Positions 1 to 12,481 are shown, counted from the first letter of the stretch. The stretch: 64,000 nt of DNA from Phycomyces blakesleeanus NRRL 1555(-) (GCF_001638985.1 NW_017265156.1:62001-126000); one strand, 5' to 3'. Made by a program: numbers and translations. Notes: generated by a model not told the origin, from the sequence alone.

Positions 1-176
1 TTGCGCAACTGCACTTCACCAGCAAGTCTATCACGGAATATTGTGATACAGGTTTTCTTTTGCCTCTTTTCTTCTGTGTCTATGCCTGAGAACTGGCGCT
101 TGGTTGTACTGACCAGCTCGTTGTAAATGCTTGCAAACATTTCTCTATCCTCAGCTTCTTCTTCAATAGACATCAT
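1..176 (-). CDS. Partial hypothetical protein, N-terminus only
   Basis: An open frame runs from a double ATG (MMSIEEEAEDREMF) at 176 to the left edge of the window without a stop, giving 58 codons. It is acidic at first, then basic (a TTKRQF stretch followed by KRQKKTC). I recognise no domain. The region upstream (177-427) is AT-rich, as expected of a fungal promoter. It lies just outside the gypsy element, so it may be the host gene bordering the insertion, or another transposon gene cut by the window. Codon use is less AT-biased than the flank, which supports coding. A minus-strand gene continuing beyond the window is the simplest reading; a spurious short frame cannot be excluded. Confidence 0.4.
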   Translation of the reverse strand, partial: MMSIEEEAEDREMFASIYNELVSTTKRQFSGIDTEEKRQKKTCITIFRDRLAGEVQLR

Positions 177-427
177 GAGAAGTTCTTTGAAATTTATTTT
201 TTAAGTATATGCAAAGTTTTTAAGTAAAATATATAATAGACTGGTAGAAAATAAAGAAAGAAATTAAGGTACAGATATTTTTTTTGGTAGCCAAGAATAT
301 AATTATTTTGTGATTTTTTATTAAATGTTACTGAAATTTGGCTGTCTATTTTTTGGCCATTTTAAAACACCAGGGTGACTTAAAAAAATTTAGAAAAAGG
401 AGGAAATGTAACTGCTGGGGATGCTCT
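177..427. other. Non-coding AT-rich flank
   Basis: AT-rich sequence between the partial gene and the left gypsy LTR, with no convincing frame on either strand. The last bases (CTCT, 424-427) match the four bases right of the far LTR (23403-23406) and are the probable target-site duplication. Confidence 0.5.
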
Positions 428-698
428 TGATATGTATATGTGTTGGTTGTGTTATGCAAGTGAACCAATGGTCAAAGAAACAAATAACTTCAGTAAATAA
501 TAACTAACAACGATCTTAACCCCAAAATACTAGTATTAATTATCTGTTTATATTACCAACTTAAGTCTTTCAAGACAAATTAGATCACAGATACAGATAA
601 TTTTTTATTTAGTGACAAAACTGATTGCTTTTATAGACAATCTTATAACAGAAATATTTTGAAGGAGGATGGTTTTTTGAAGGAAGAAGAAAATAAGG
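428..698 (-). repeat. Left gypsy LTR, outer part
   Basis: Matches 22762-23030 of the intact right LTR almost base for base (for example TCAAAGAAACAAATAACTTC and the AACGATCTTAACCCC block). The match stops abruptly at 698, and the remainder of the LTR resumes at 12843. The break is the MULE insertion point. Confidence 0.9.
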
Positions 699-762
699 GG
701 ATCTATATGGACATGCAAGAAAAATTAGGGTTGGACATGCAAAAAAAGACCAAAAGGAATAA

Positions 763-964
763 TTAAATGTGACGTCACTTATAATTGACCTTTGGGAGTG
801 TTACTGACAAATTGAGCAATGATAAGACATGCAAAAGCAACCAAATTGAAGAATTAAACGTGACGTCACCTATAATTAGCTTTTGGGAGTGTTACCAACA
901 AATTGAACACTGATAAGACATGAAAAAGCGAGCAAATCGAAGAACTAGACGTGACATCACATAT
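763..964. repeat. 91-bp tandem repeats with CRE-like palindromes (left MULE TIR)
   Basis: Units start at 763, 854 and 945, period 91 bp; the third is cut by the CACTA insertion. Each opens with a GTGACGTCAC-type palindrome (the third reads GTGACATCAC) and contains TTTTGGGAGTGTTAC or a close variant. A single inverted unit lies in the right TIR at about 12690-12780. TGACGTCA is the binding site of CREB/ATF bZIP factors, so the TIR may carry promoter activity; that is inference. Confidence 0.85.
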
Positions 965-3900
965 CACTACCAGAGATTTTTGGTATCATTTTTGGTAAAA
1001 ATTGGCACCTAAGTAATATGATTGGCTTAGAGGCCAAAATATTGTAATTTGTTTTTTTGTACTCAATTTTTTCCATCCAAATAAAGAATTAAATTAAGTT
1101 CAGTACTACTTGTGAGCTTTTAAAGCAAGAAAAAAAACTGTTAGGGAAGTCAGAAAGTGTTCAAGTGAGACAAAGAATTTATTAAGGAAAGTTGGGGGTT
1201 GATTTGAGTAAACAAAAAAAGTCTTCATAAGAATTATGCAAATAAATTGATGTTGAGAAGAAGAAAACAGAAGGTTCAAATAATAATTATAATAATAATA
1301 AAGAAGTAGCATCATTTTATTCATCAAAAAGAATATTATTGAAAATGAACCAGTAGGAATCAAACTTGCTCAAATTTACAATGTAAAATAGGTTGCGAAA
1401 AATATGTAAATCTAACTTACAAACGAAATTCATGTTAGCAACATCAGAATGCTCACCTGTCATTACAGCCTTGGCATAGTTATTGTTTCTGTCATTATCT
1501 GTACGAGAAACAATGCTAAGAAACTTAACAACAGAGCCTGAGACAAGTCCTATACAAGGGTGAGAGATTGGATCATCTCTAAAAACAAATGCATCAAAAC
1601 TGTTATTTTGGATGGCGTCATCTTCAATATCTCCAGAGTTGTTGTTATCCTTTAGCTCTCTTGAGCCGTCAAAGAAAGTGTAATAGAACAAGGATTCATT
1701 GTTGTCCTTAATGAATCTCTCTATTCCAGTTCCAGACTTCTCTTGGTTGCTAGAGCTATTAATCCACGACCCACTATCAATTACATGTTGTAATGCTACT
1801 TGCTTTGCAAACTTTAGACAAACATCCCTGGAAGTGTTTTGGCGATTTGTATGAAACAGATGTTTGCAAATGTGCTTATTGAACTGTTTGCCCTTTTCTG
1901 TTTCATAATTGAGGGCTGGGCCAAACCGAATTATATCTTGCTTAAGATGTGTCAAGTAATGAACTTTTGGCTTGGTGCAATATGCCTTGTGGAGCTCGTT
2001 CTTGGTTCCTTTATCATAGTTAAATAATGCTCTAATCAAGTGCTTCACTGCATTATCTACTCTGATAATATAGTTATCAAAGTCTGATGTTACCTGACAA
2101 ACAAATACTAGAAAACACAATCGGCCAAGTTCAACAAAGCATGATATTACAAGGTCTAGCTCATAATTTTCAGAAAATTCTGTAATCAGAATTACAGGAA
2201 GTATCTGAAGCAGAACCTTGAAATCTCTACTGAGGAATGAACCACTATGTCTCAAGTTTTAGGTGAACTTTGTTGATAGACTAGTTGATTACATGTAATC
2301 TGTCAAGAACTCTGAAAGTCTTGCTATTGTAGCTGTGTCATTCTTTAGCATGACCTTAACCAAGTCAATCACCATATACTTTGCAACAACAAAAAGTATC
2401 ATGTGGAAGATTTCCACTGATGTATCCTTTTCTGAATCAAACAACTGCAATTCTAATAAGCGGCCAGTCAAACAATCTCTAAAGCTTATCTCGTTTGCAG
2501 GCGTGTTCATTCCAATTTTTGGAGCATTTGAGATCGCAGTGTCTCTGTCAGATGTCGAGTTTGCAAGAACATAGCGCTCTTGAGTTCATCTCTCATGGCA
2601 CTCACGGAAGTAGGACAAGTCCTTCACAAAGTCTTTTGCACGTCTAAGTTCAATATAGCATCTTCTGCAAGGAAATATGATAGCTGGTCCAAGCAATCTG
2701 CAAAGTTCCAAATGACATGGCATGTCAGCCTCAATCCAAAGGATGGGAGCAACAGCCAGAACATACTCATTGTCTGCAGCGGAGAACATTTTTACACCTT
2801 TCTCAAGTTTCTTAAAGTCATCAACAATTGCTGGCAGAAGAGACATACCATCTGTACCATCTTTCTTAGGGATTGTAGAAAGAAACTGGATGTTTGCTAT
2901 CAAATTTCGATCCTTAAAAGGCAAGGCAGTGCATCTCATTAACCAGCTTTCAAACGGATTGTACTGCTTTGAACGATTGCTGAAAGTGTCATCTGTAAAA
3001 AGGATGATTGAAACAACCCTGACTTTGTAAAATACTGCATTGCAATCTACATTACTGGGCAAAACAGAAAGAGGCATAGACTTCTTCATTGGATCAACTC
3101 CAAAAAGAAGAAAGTCATGAGCAGGACTCAATCTAGTAAGACTACTTGAGATACTGTAGTAATGATCTCTTTCAACAGGAGTAGTGCCAACGTGAGAGAT
3201 CTGCTCTACTCTAAGATTGGTAACAGCAGTCTCAACGCCATAGCATACAATCGAAATCGCTCTGACCAGATACTCTCTTGCAAAAATGTTTTGTTTGCCG
3301 TGTAGAACGATTCAACCAAAAAGCAGATTCTGCAATCGTTTGTCTTCAAGTAAACAATGTTTCCAAACCAGACATCTATACCATTTATAGTGTGCATAGG
3401 CTGCTAAAAGAAATGGTGAGGTCTCCACTTTTTACCTTGTTCCAAACAGATTGATTGGTTTGGGGTATGATTGGGCATAGACGAGATCAACTTGGATTTC
3501 TTTGGGTTTGCCATAAGAAATCTCAAGTGGTTGGAAGGAAGGTTAATATGGGTGAATGCGTTCCCGTTCGATCCAGGTACTGATATTCTTTGTGAAGGAA
3601 AGACAGGCGTCTTGGACTTCTTTCTTGCCTGATAATTTAAAAATGCATCCAAATGAGATAACTTAAATGTTCTTCCTATGGGAGTTTCTTGCTGGATCTT
3701 AATGATCAAGTTCATTGCAAGCAGTATCTTCTTCAACATTTGCTGGAAGATCATGTCATTATCCCCATTAATAAAAGCAAAAAGGATCATGGTTTGAAGA
3801 TTGCAAAAAGGATAACAGCTTGTAGAGTCATTTACAACACCAATTGTCTCAAAGACTTCTTCTGGGATCTCAGAGTTATCATCAGTCATTGATACTTCAT

Positions 3901-5336
3901 CAGCAGCAGCAGCAGAAGAAAACATGTCAGAGAATGCATTGAAAACTGGATTACCGTTCATTTCAATATCAAAGAAATTATTGACAATACTGTTTTTCTC
4001 ATCTACAATGTTGTCTTCTTCATCCCCAATACTGGAAGAGTCATCTTCATCACTTGAGTAATCAAATGCGTTAGCATCCAAAATAGTGTTCTTGACTATC
4101 AATTCGGTCTGCTTGAGTTCGTCGAGTACAGTATTGGTTGCCATTTGATTACTTATATGGTGAACCTTTGAATGCCTTTTCAGTAACTAAGGCTTTTCAA
4201 ACTCTTTTTCGCATTCAGAGCAGATAAAAACATCTGAATTGATACTAAAGTTAAGTTCGCCTTGCCTTATAGGGGGGCGAGTCTTAACAATTTTATATGT
4301 TTCTTGTCTTTGTTTTTACAATTAATTTACTATTATGCAAAAGAATACAAGGGGGGAAAATGACTTTGCGAAAATAATTGAATTTATAAAATGTGCAAAG
4401 ATCGATATTTAATGTCAGCAGACCAATTAGATTTTTTTTTACTTCTTTTCTTTTAAAAAAATATTGCGTGTTTTTATCTTTTTCATTTTACTTTTCCATA
4501 ACATATTTATTATTTGCATGAGCTTCCATTTGTAAGATATTCCAGTATGTTTATAGTATTTATAGAAGTAGAATTTTGCTTAAAGACTATAAGCTCAAAC
4601 GTATTTATGCTATTAAAGTTTTTTATGTCATTGTGTTTTTTAATCATACAATTCTAGTTTATAAATTAGTTTTTCATCATCTTAGTAAATTAATAAAGAG
4701 GTAATAACTACATGTTCCTCTTACAAAGCAACAGAAAACTAACTATTTACTCCTCACTTGCAGAGATTTGGCTGCCTTTTATTGCAAATGCCTTAATAGA
4801 GTCAAAGGTAAAATTCTGTTAAATATATATAACTAAGTTTAATTACTAATTATTAGTTCTTCTGCTTTAGCTTTTCTCGAAATTCAAATCTTTATGCTCT
4901 TTGGGTTTATTGGAATTTCTGGCACCGGGTCTCTTGGATTAGCTAGACATAGTAGTTTACAGCAAACCAATCACGTAATTTACAGACATAAGTACAAACA
5001 GCTATACTACTAGTGTTTCTAGTGGTATGGATATACTGGTGTGCTACTGCCTGTGGATTTTGTGGTCCAGTCTAGCTTTTTTTTAGCCTAATTTTTTTCG
5101 AAAATAAAAAATAAATTTTTTACAACCCAAAATTATTTGAAACAAATTAAAAATTTGAACCATTTTTGAAATTGTGCAGTACATTTTTTAATCAAAATCT
5201 ATTGGCCGAGAGTAGTCCTCCCATCCCCCCACTTTTCAGTCCCCCAAAAAATGAATTTCCTGTTATGGGCAAAATTCGCCCCATATACAAGAATCCTTTT
5301 AAGGAACAAGATTACACAAAAAAATCTGCTGTGGTG
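965..5336 (-). mobile_element. CACTA (CMC/EnSpm-type) DNA transposon, 4.37 kb
   Basis: The left end reads CACTACCAGAGATTTTTGG and the complement of the right end reads CACCACAGCAGATTTTTTTG, an imperfect terminal inverted repeat of the CACTA class. The host sequence continues across it: the MULE TIR stops at GACATCACATAT (964) and resumes at ATAATTAGTTTTGCAT (5337), exactly as in the undisturbed copy complementary to 8823-8848. AT is duplicated (963-964 and 5337-5338), matching the 2-3 bp duplications of this superfamily. It encodes the decayed transposase at 1317-4240. The 4241-5336 part has no gene; 975-1316 is AT-rich spacer. Confidence 0.85.
1317..4240 (-). pseudogene. CACTA-type transposase with N-terminal C2H2 finger, decayed
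   Basis: Broken into frames 3404-4144, 3206-3397, 2586-3131, 2289-2510 and 1317-2255, all colinear with the near-intact transposase at 34.9-38.2 kb. Shared landmarks: FPSQRISVPGSNG early, LLPAIVDDFKKLEKGVKMFS in the middle, and KPKVHYLTHLKQDIIRFGP followed by TEKGKQFN and NRQNTSRDV near the end, the fungal counterpart of the C-terminal block of CACTA TnpD proteins. Upstream of the ATG at 4144 the same frame stays open through a classical C2H2 finger (CSEC at 4211-4222, RHSKVH at 4160-4177) interrupted by one TAG (4187-4189). The finger is probably the TIR-binding domain. At least four frameshifts or stops make it non-functional. Confidence 0.8.
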
Positions 5337-5661
5337 ATAATTAGTTTTGCATATTACATGCATTTTTTTGGGGGGTCAGCCTTGATATTTGTTAAATGTT
5401 TCAAAATTAATATTGATTGTAAAAATATAAAAAATTATAATGAGATAGATATAAAGATAAAAATAGAAAAGTGTTAAAAAGATAAATATAGAAATATAGA
5501 TAAATAGAAAGATAATAATAAATTGAATAGAGACAGAAGGGAATATTAATAATAGAGATAAATATAGAATCTAAAAAGTAAAAAAAAAAATATAAAAGAA
5601 CTATATACGAAAAGTTAGTATAATTCAAGATAATTCTAGTTTAAAAGCCATATCTTGATTG

Positions 5662-8600
5662 TTAGTACATCAAAGAATAATCTTCAAGGCCATGTTTTTG
5701 AATTATTCTTTTATGAAAGGGGTTGATTTTTGGCCAGCAGAAATTTCGAGTGTTTTTGCGCTTGGCAAGAAGAAAGTGATTTACATCTAAAATAATAATT
5801 ATCAGTTCTACTTTTTCTGGCAAGGTAGCAAATGGAACAAAAAAGACAGTCGCCTGTTTCAATTGGAGTATTTCAATATACAGCCACTGTTCTGCTAAAT
5901 GTACTGGCTACAACTTAAGGATAGTTGATTGTACCAAACCAATATTGCTGGGGGAGAGGTAAGAGCTTGTCTTGGAGACTGCGAATTAGTGGGTTATTGG
6001 ATGCAGACATATTGCCATGCTTCATTCTTCCGTGATAGTAGTTGTTTTGGTGTTTTAAAAATGTTTCTAGCATTTTGTATTTTACTTTTGGTCACTCCTT
6101 CTGGTTCTGGTACGCTTCCATTGCTATTGCTCTGTACCCACAATTTCTGTCTGCTTCAAGAGAAAAGATTGTTGATATATGTTTTGGTACGATTGTGAGA
6201 TTTGTTAGTAATGTGGGATCACATGGTGACCCAAGGTTGATAATATTTTTTATGGCTTTTTGCTCTTTAGCTGAGGATATTTTTTGCCTAGAAAACAAAG
6301 CAAAGATTTAGTAAATTAAATCTAAACAATATTAAAATCTTACTTTTTTTGTTCTTTTTCTGTTTTAATTTTTTTTGTGATTTTTTCATTTTTGGTATTG
6401 ATGCAATGCTCTAATGCAATCCTTTTGTGCTTGGTATTTTTTGGTCGGCCTTTGATGACTTCAACTACTGTTGGGCCCCTAAGGTTTTCGAGTTTCTGTG
6501 CGTCGATTTGTTTCAAAGTCCTTTCTATTAATTGGTATATATTAATTTGCTCTTGTTTGCTCTGAGCATTGGCAAAATGTTTGCAAATAAGCTCAAGAGC
6601 ATAGTTGAATTCTGGGGTTATTGGTTTGATATTGTTGATGTTTGGGGGTACTGGGGTTGCATTTTGGATAGTTAAATGGTCTACGTAATAAAATGTTATA
6701 TGAGAAAATTGTCACGTAATTATTGCTATTATTATATATATTACTTTCTCCTTCTAGATAGTTTTTTCTCCAGAATCTTGGAATGCAGAAGGTTGGAATG
6801 GTATTGAATTTGACAAGCATGTGGTAACAAGGAAGCAGATAGTTGTATTGTATGAGGCATCTACACTCTTTGGCTAGTTTTTCAGGTAGAATAGATTTGG
6901 ATAGTTCTAATTTGATTTGATCCATTGCAAATCTACAGACTTTAAGATGGATGTCATTTAATCTGGCAGCATTGACTTTATTGAACACAATTTTTGTTCG
7001 TTCTCCAAGACTTTTCACTATTAGCCGATGCTTGCGATCTGCAATCTGTACAATTTATAGATATATTATAACCAATAAATATATAAAATATTATAGAATA
7101 AACTTACTAACTCGTCATACCACTTTTTTACTTTAAGGGTAACTGTTTTCAGTTTACTCAAGGAAGTACCAAGAGAATGCTTGAGAGAAGCATGGACACT
7201 TTCTGCACAGTTCGATGTGCAATTTCCAAAATGGGCATGTTTGTAAACATGCATGTTCACCCAGTTTTTCTTGTCTTTCATTTTTTTGATAAAGTATATT
7301 AAAAAAACACAATTTTTTATAGTTAAATACACTGTTTACATCAAATTTAAAAAAATTATATGTACTTCTCAAGAAAAGCACTAGCAGCTTTTCCCTGGTC
7401 TTTGTAATTTTCCTTTGCAAATTCAAGCTATCCATTTGTTTCTTTTTTTACTTCTTGATATGTAATGCGTTTTAAAGCAATTTGGTCAAGGAATTCTGAC
7501 AGCTTATCCAACAGGTCTCTCTTTTCGCTACTCTCGTCTCCCTTCATTGTCAGAAGCAATTGCTTTTTAAAGTAGTCTTTGATATGCTTATAGCACAACA
7601 ACTGCTTTGACTCAGGAAAGACTCGAGTAATAGCATTTCTCAATGCTTTTTCATTGTCCGTGATGAAAATATCTGGGAGAAGTAGTATTTGTTTGTCGTT
7701 GCTGCTGTTGTTGTTGTTGTTGTGGTTGTGGTTGTTGTTATTATCATCAGGCCAGACTGCATTGCGGAGACAGCTAAGCACCCAAAAATAGTTTTCTTCT
7801 GTCTCATGCTCTACCCAAGCACCAGCAATTGGGTACGTCTTTAAAGTGGTATAAGGGCTTCCACTCACATTGCTAGTACCAACAATGTTGACATAAGTCA
7901 TTTGATGACTATTTGTTTTATATGTGGCATCAATAATGACAGTCTCAGGCATTCTTTGTGCTTCATTGATTGCATCCTGATGCACAAAGAAGACCATATT
8001 CACTTGATTGTCTTCTGTATTACTGACAGAATATCTGACATGAAAGTCAAGATCTTGCAGAGTGGTGATAAAGTCAAATATCTCCTTTCCTTTTTTCAAT
8101 TTTTCAAAATTTTGCTTTATATTAGCAATGTCATGGCAAACAATGTTTGTATATCCATTTGTCTTCAAACTGTTGAAGATAGTGGATACATCGTTATTGT
8201 TCTCCAGATGCTTAACCACAAGAGCTATTATCTCAGGCAAGAGCTTGCGGTGCAAAGCATATACTCTGTGGTCTTCTTTGATGGGGTGGTTATGCTCTGC
8301 CTCACGGGAGCGCACAGTGAGCTTTCTGCCCTTCTTGGTGTTGACATACATGAAGCAAGGGCAGCCATGCTTCTGCATGTTTTTTTCGCACTTTCTTTCC
8401 CATCCAGGAAGAGTTTCACCCATAACTGATGTTTTGGAAGCAACCTTCTAGGCTTTTCTGGTATCTCTATATTTGCTAGAGTGCTTGCAAATCAATTTGA
8501 TATGAGAGCTTGATACATATTCAGTAGTGAGAGCAATGTTATGCTTGACATCATATGCCTTGGCAGCTTCTCAAACAGCTACAACTGAAGAGAATTCTCT

Positions 8601-8711
8601 TCCAACAAGAAAAATTGAGTTGAACTCGGTCAAGGCAGCATCGTACTTCTTCAATGTCTTGCTAACAATGACAAAGTCATTGGTGTTGTTGATGTTGTTA
8701 ATGTTGCTCAT
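5662..8711 (-). pseudogene. MULE copy A: Mutator-like transposase fused to OTU protease, decayed
   Basis: Starts at an ATG (8711) shared in position with copy B. Order: FAR1-like N-terminal DNA-binding region (GCPCFMY, EAEHNHPI), MULE DDE core (VIIDATYKTNS with the first Asp; FITDNEKALRNAI with the second), HFGNCTSNCAESVHASLKH carrying the Glu, SWIM-type CxC..CxH (CRCLIQYNYLLPCYH), and a C-terminal OTU cysteine protease (EADRNCGYRAIAME). Stops in the first exon (TGA, TAG) and frame breaks at 7428-7435, 7018 and 6298 onward make it a pseudogene. The OTU Asp-Gly-Asn-Cys motif has Gly changed to Arg, and much of the OTU domain is on shifted frames. Introns resemble those in copy B. Divergent from copy B by many substitutions, so it is not a recent duplicate. 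Confidence 0.82.
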
Positions 8712-8865
8712 GTTAAATGTCAAAAAAAATTATGCGCTGATGTTGTAGTAAAAAAGGGCAGTGATATAATTGGCAATCTGGAGGGTAATTTATCTGATAC
8801 CACCCAAAAAAATGTATGTAACATGCAAAACTAATTATATGTGACGTCACGTCTAGTTCTTCAAT

Positions 8866-9054
8866 GGGGAAGCTTACGGACAGCCTGGCGGGACAGCCTG
8901 AAAGGACAGCCTGAAAGTGTATTACGTCACCTAGTCACGTGTTTGGGCAAATGTCATATTGGCGGGACAGCCTGGGCAGCCTGGGCAGCCTGGGCAGCCT
9001 GGAAGTATGTTACTAAACTTACTTCACGTATTTTGGCAAATGTTCATTTTTTTG
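8866..9054. repeat. Left inner TIR of MULE copy B with GCCTGGGCA repeats
   Basis: An inverted copy lies at 12482-12688. Both run from GGGGAAGCTTAC to a CAAATGTTCATTTTTTTG end. The core is a GC-rich array of GCCTGGGCA and GACAGCCTG units, conspicuous in an AT-rich genome; the right copy has slightly more units, which explains the length difference. No clean target duplication brackets 8866, so this is probably the inner part of a longer TIR whose outer part was lost at the joint with copy A. Confidence 0.8.
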
Positions 9055-9075
9055 GGCGGAGGGGGGAGGGGGGAC

Positions 9076-9083
9076 TATATAAA
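9076..9083 (+). promoter_or_regulatory. TATA box candidate of MULE copy B
   Basis: TATATAAA, 86 bases upstream of the expected start codon position and just inside the TIR. Copy A lacks an obvious equivalent. Confidence 0.45.
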
Positions 9084-9161
9084 GTGTTCTTTAGTTTGCC
9101 AATAAAATCACTGCTCTTTTTTTACTGCAACATCAGCGCATAATTTTTTTGACATTCTAAG

Positions 9162-12100
9162 ATAAGCAGCATCAACAACACCAATGACCATGTCATTGTT
9201 AGTGAGACTTCTTCAAAGAAGTACAATGCTGCCCTGACCGAGTTCAACTCGATATTTCTTGTTGGAAGAGAATTCTCTTCAACTGTAGCTGTTCGTGAAG
9301 CCACCAAAGCATATAGTGCTAAGCATAATATTGCATTCACTACTTATTCTTCCTCAAGCACCCATATAAGAATGATCTGTAAGCACTACGGGGAATATAG
9401 AGACACTAGAAAGACCGAAAAAATTGTTCCAGAAGTCTCTGTCAACCAAGAAACCCCTATTCCTGGGTGGGAGAGACAACGCGTAAAGGATACCCAAAAG
9501 AGTGGCTGTCCTTGTTTTGTGTATGCCTCAAAAAAGAAAGATAGAAAGATTGTAGTCCACTCCCGCGAGGCAAAACACAATCATCGGATTGTGGAAGACT
9601 GCAGAGCATATGCCATGCATCAAAAGCTTGAACTTGAAGCCATGGCTCTTGTTGTCCGACACCTTGAGAAAAACGATGATGTATCCACCATCTTCAATAA
9701 CTTGAAGAGAAGTGGGTACACCAATGTTATCCGTCAAGATATCGAAAATATCAAACAACAATTCGGAAAGTCAGAAGAAGGAAGAGAAATGTTTAGTTTT
9801 ATTACTGCATTGTAAGAATTGGACTTTTATGTCCGGTACAATGTTGGTGATGATAAGGAAAACAAAATCAACATGGTGTTTTTCATCCATAAGGATGCCA
9901 TTGACGAAGCAAGAAGAATGCCAGAAACCATTGTAATAGACGCTACATACAAGACGAATAGTCACCAAATGACATATGTCAACATTGTTGGTACCAGCAA
10001 TGTAAGTGGAACCCCCCATATGACTTTGAAGACTTTCCCAATTGCTGGAGCTTGGGTGGATCACGAAACGATAGACAACTATCTATGGGTACTTCGCTGT
10101 CTGCGCGATTCTGTCTGGCCAGATGTTAATGATAGCAGCAGCAGCAACAAAAACAACCACAACAACACAATCACCACAACACCTCTACTTCCAAGTGTGT
10201 TTATCACTGACAATGAGAAAGCATTAAGGAATGCAATTACCAATGCTTTCCCTGAGTGTAAACAGCTGCTGTGCTATAAGCACATTAAGGATAATTTTAA
10301 GAAGCAGCTATTGCCAATGATGAAGGAAGACAAGAATGGGGACAAGAGAGGCTTCTTAGATGAGTTAGCCGGTCATCTTGACCAAATTGCGTTGAAGTGC
10401 ACCACTTCCGAAGAAGAGAAAAAAGAGATTGATGCATATCTCAGGTTTGCAAAAGACAATTGTAAAGATCAAAGAAAAAGTGCCAAAGCTTTCCTTGAGA
10501 GGTATGCAAAGTGCTGTTATATTTGCTGGAAACAGTTCGTTAACGATAAATAATGTCATTATTTTTTATATACATTATCAGAAAAATGCATGACAAAGAG
10601 AACTGGGTAAACACCTATGTTTTTAAGCATCCTCACTTTGGAAATCGCACTTCCAACCATGCAGAAAGTTCACATGCTTCTCTGAAGCATGTTCTTGGAA
10701 CTTCTTCTGGTAAACTGAAGACAGTTACCATGAAAGTTGTCAAGTGGTATGAAGCGTTGGTACGTCTATGCTTTGTTATCTTAAATATCAATTGATTAAA
10801 CTTTATAATAACAATAACTAATTGAAATGTTTTTGTAAATTTTACAGGTCGATGATCGAAAGCGCAGATTGACAATGGAGTGTTTTGGAGAGAGCACTAC
10901 CATTGTGTTTGATAAAATCAATTCTTCCAGGCTGAATGATATTTGCCACAAAGTTTATCGTTTTGCAATGGACCACATCAAACTTAAACTTGCCAAATCA
11001 ATTATATCTGAAAAACTCACAAAAGAGTGCGAATGCCTCATTAACTACAACTATCTCTTGCCCTGCTACCATCAACTTGCACAGTATAAAAAAATCCCAA
11101 TTTCTTGCATTCCCAGACGATGGAAAATAAACTACTTAGAAGGAGAAGATAATGTATATATATATACATATATGTTATTAAACTATTTTCTCTTTTTATA
11201 TATAATTATGTACAGACCACTCAATTATTCACAATGCACTACCTGTACCTAAAAGCATCACTAAAATCAGCACAATAACACCCCAACTCGCATATAAGCT
11301 TGAACGGGTTACTCAAATACTTACCAATGCCCAAAGCAAACAACAGCAAATACATTTCGAAGAATACATCAACAAAATAATAGAACTAGACTCCAAGCAG
11401 AAACTTGAGAACCTTAATGGTCCAACAGTAGTGGAAGCCATCAAAGGCAGACCTAAAAATACAAAAAGAAAAATGATTGCCCTAGAGTACTGTCCTGAAG
11501 CAGAAAAAGAAGAAACAATAAAAAAAACTAAAACTGAAAAAAAACAAAAAAAGTAAGTCTTTATTATAACATATTATTCAGATTTAACTCGTTCGACTTT
11601 TTTCGATTTTCTAGACATGAATTATCTTTAGAAAAACAACAAAAAGCATTTAAAAAAATTATTAATCTAGGTTCACCATGTGACTATACACTTCTGACTA
11701 ATCTTACAATCGCCCCACACCAAATATCTCAGATATTTTCTCCAGAAGCAGATGGCAATTGTGGCTATAGAGCAATAGCAATGGAAGTATATCAGAACCA
11801 GAAACGATGGCCTGAAGTCAAAGACAAAATGTTAGAAAACTATTTAAAATATCAACATACTCATTACCAAGGAAGAATGGAGCACGGCCATATGCCTGCA
11901 TCCACAAACCCATTAATCATCAGTCTACAAGACAAACGCTCGCCCCTCCCTCAACAGCATTGGTTTGGTACAATTGACCATTCACAACTCCTAGCAAATG
12001 CATATAACAGAACCGTAGCCGTATATTGGAATACTTCAAGAGAAACCGGCGACTGTCTATTTGTACCATTCATCACCACACCAGACAGATTCGAACCTAT

Positions 12101-12239
12101 TATACTTATTCTAGACATCAACCACTTTCTCCTCGCAAAACGTAAACCAACCAGAAACTTCAATTGGCGGCAGATAAACCCATTTCACAAAGCCATAGTA
12201 AAAAAACATAACCTAGAGGACTTTTCCATTCTGTATTAA
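9162..12239 (+). pseudogene. MULE copy B: transposase-SWIM-OTU fusion, nearly complete
   Basis: Five exons with short introns near 10537-10580, 10757-10847, about 11151-11216 and 11553-11614. Domains in order: FAR1-like DNA-binding region (GCPCFVY, EAKHNHRI), MULE DDE transposase (VIDATYKTNS; FITDNEKALRNAI; HAESSHASLKH), SWIM zinc finger (CECLINYNYLLPCYH), basic AT-hook-like KGRPKNTKRK, and an OTU-type cysteine protease (EADGNCGYRAIAMEV with the catalytic Cys; DINHFLLAKRK with the probable His). Only two breaks are visible: the start codon is ATA where copy A has ATG, and TAA at 9813-9815 replaces a Gln codon. Both are C:G to T:A changes. The protease could counter host ubiquitin-dependent turnover or process the polyprotein; this is inference. 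Confidence 0.85.
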
Positions 12240-12481
12240 CTACCAAGGTATGGATTTCATAACGGAATTCTATTTAATAATATTAATATTTATCTTATTT
12301 TGTAGATATTTTTATTTTCTTTTTCTTTTTTATTCCATTTCCTTGTTTTTATATTTATCTCTTTATCTCTTATCAAGTTTTATTATTATTATTCATATTA
12401 TTTATTTATTTATCTTTATTTTCAATGCTTTTTTATTTTATTTTTTGAATCATTAAACATATATCAAAAATCTGACTGCCT
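12240..12481. other. 3' flank of MULE copy B
   Basis: T-rich low-complexity sequence between the OTU stop codon and the right TIR; the same kind of sequence lies downstream of copy A (5407-5628). No gene. Confidence 0.6.

Noticed and set aside
763..964. CRISPR-like array
   Set aside because: Units are contiguous tandem copies without unique spacers, in a eukaryotic transposon TIR.
5407..5628. 73-aa Tyr/Phe-rich minus frame
   Set aside because: Low-complexity translation of AT-rich DNA; the same region downstream of copy B is a 3' flank.
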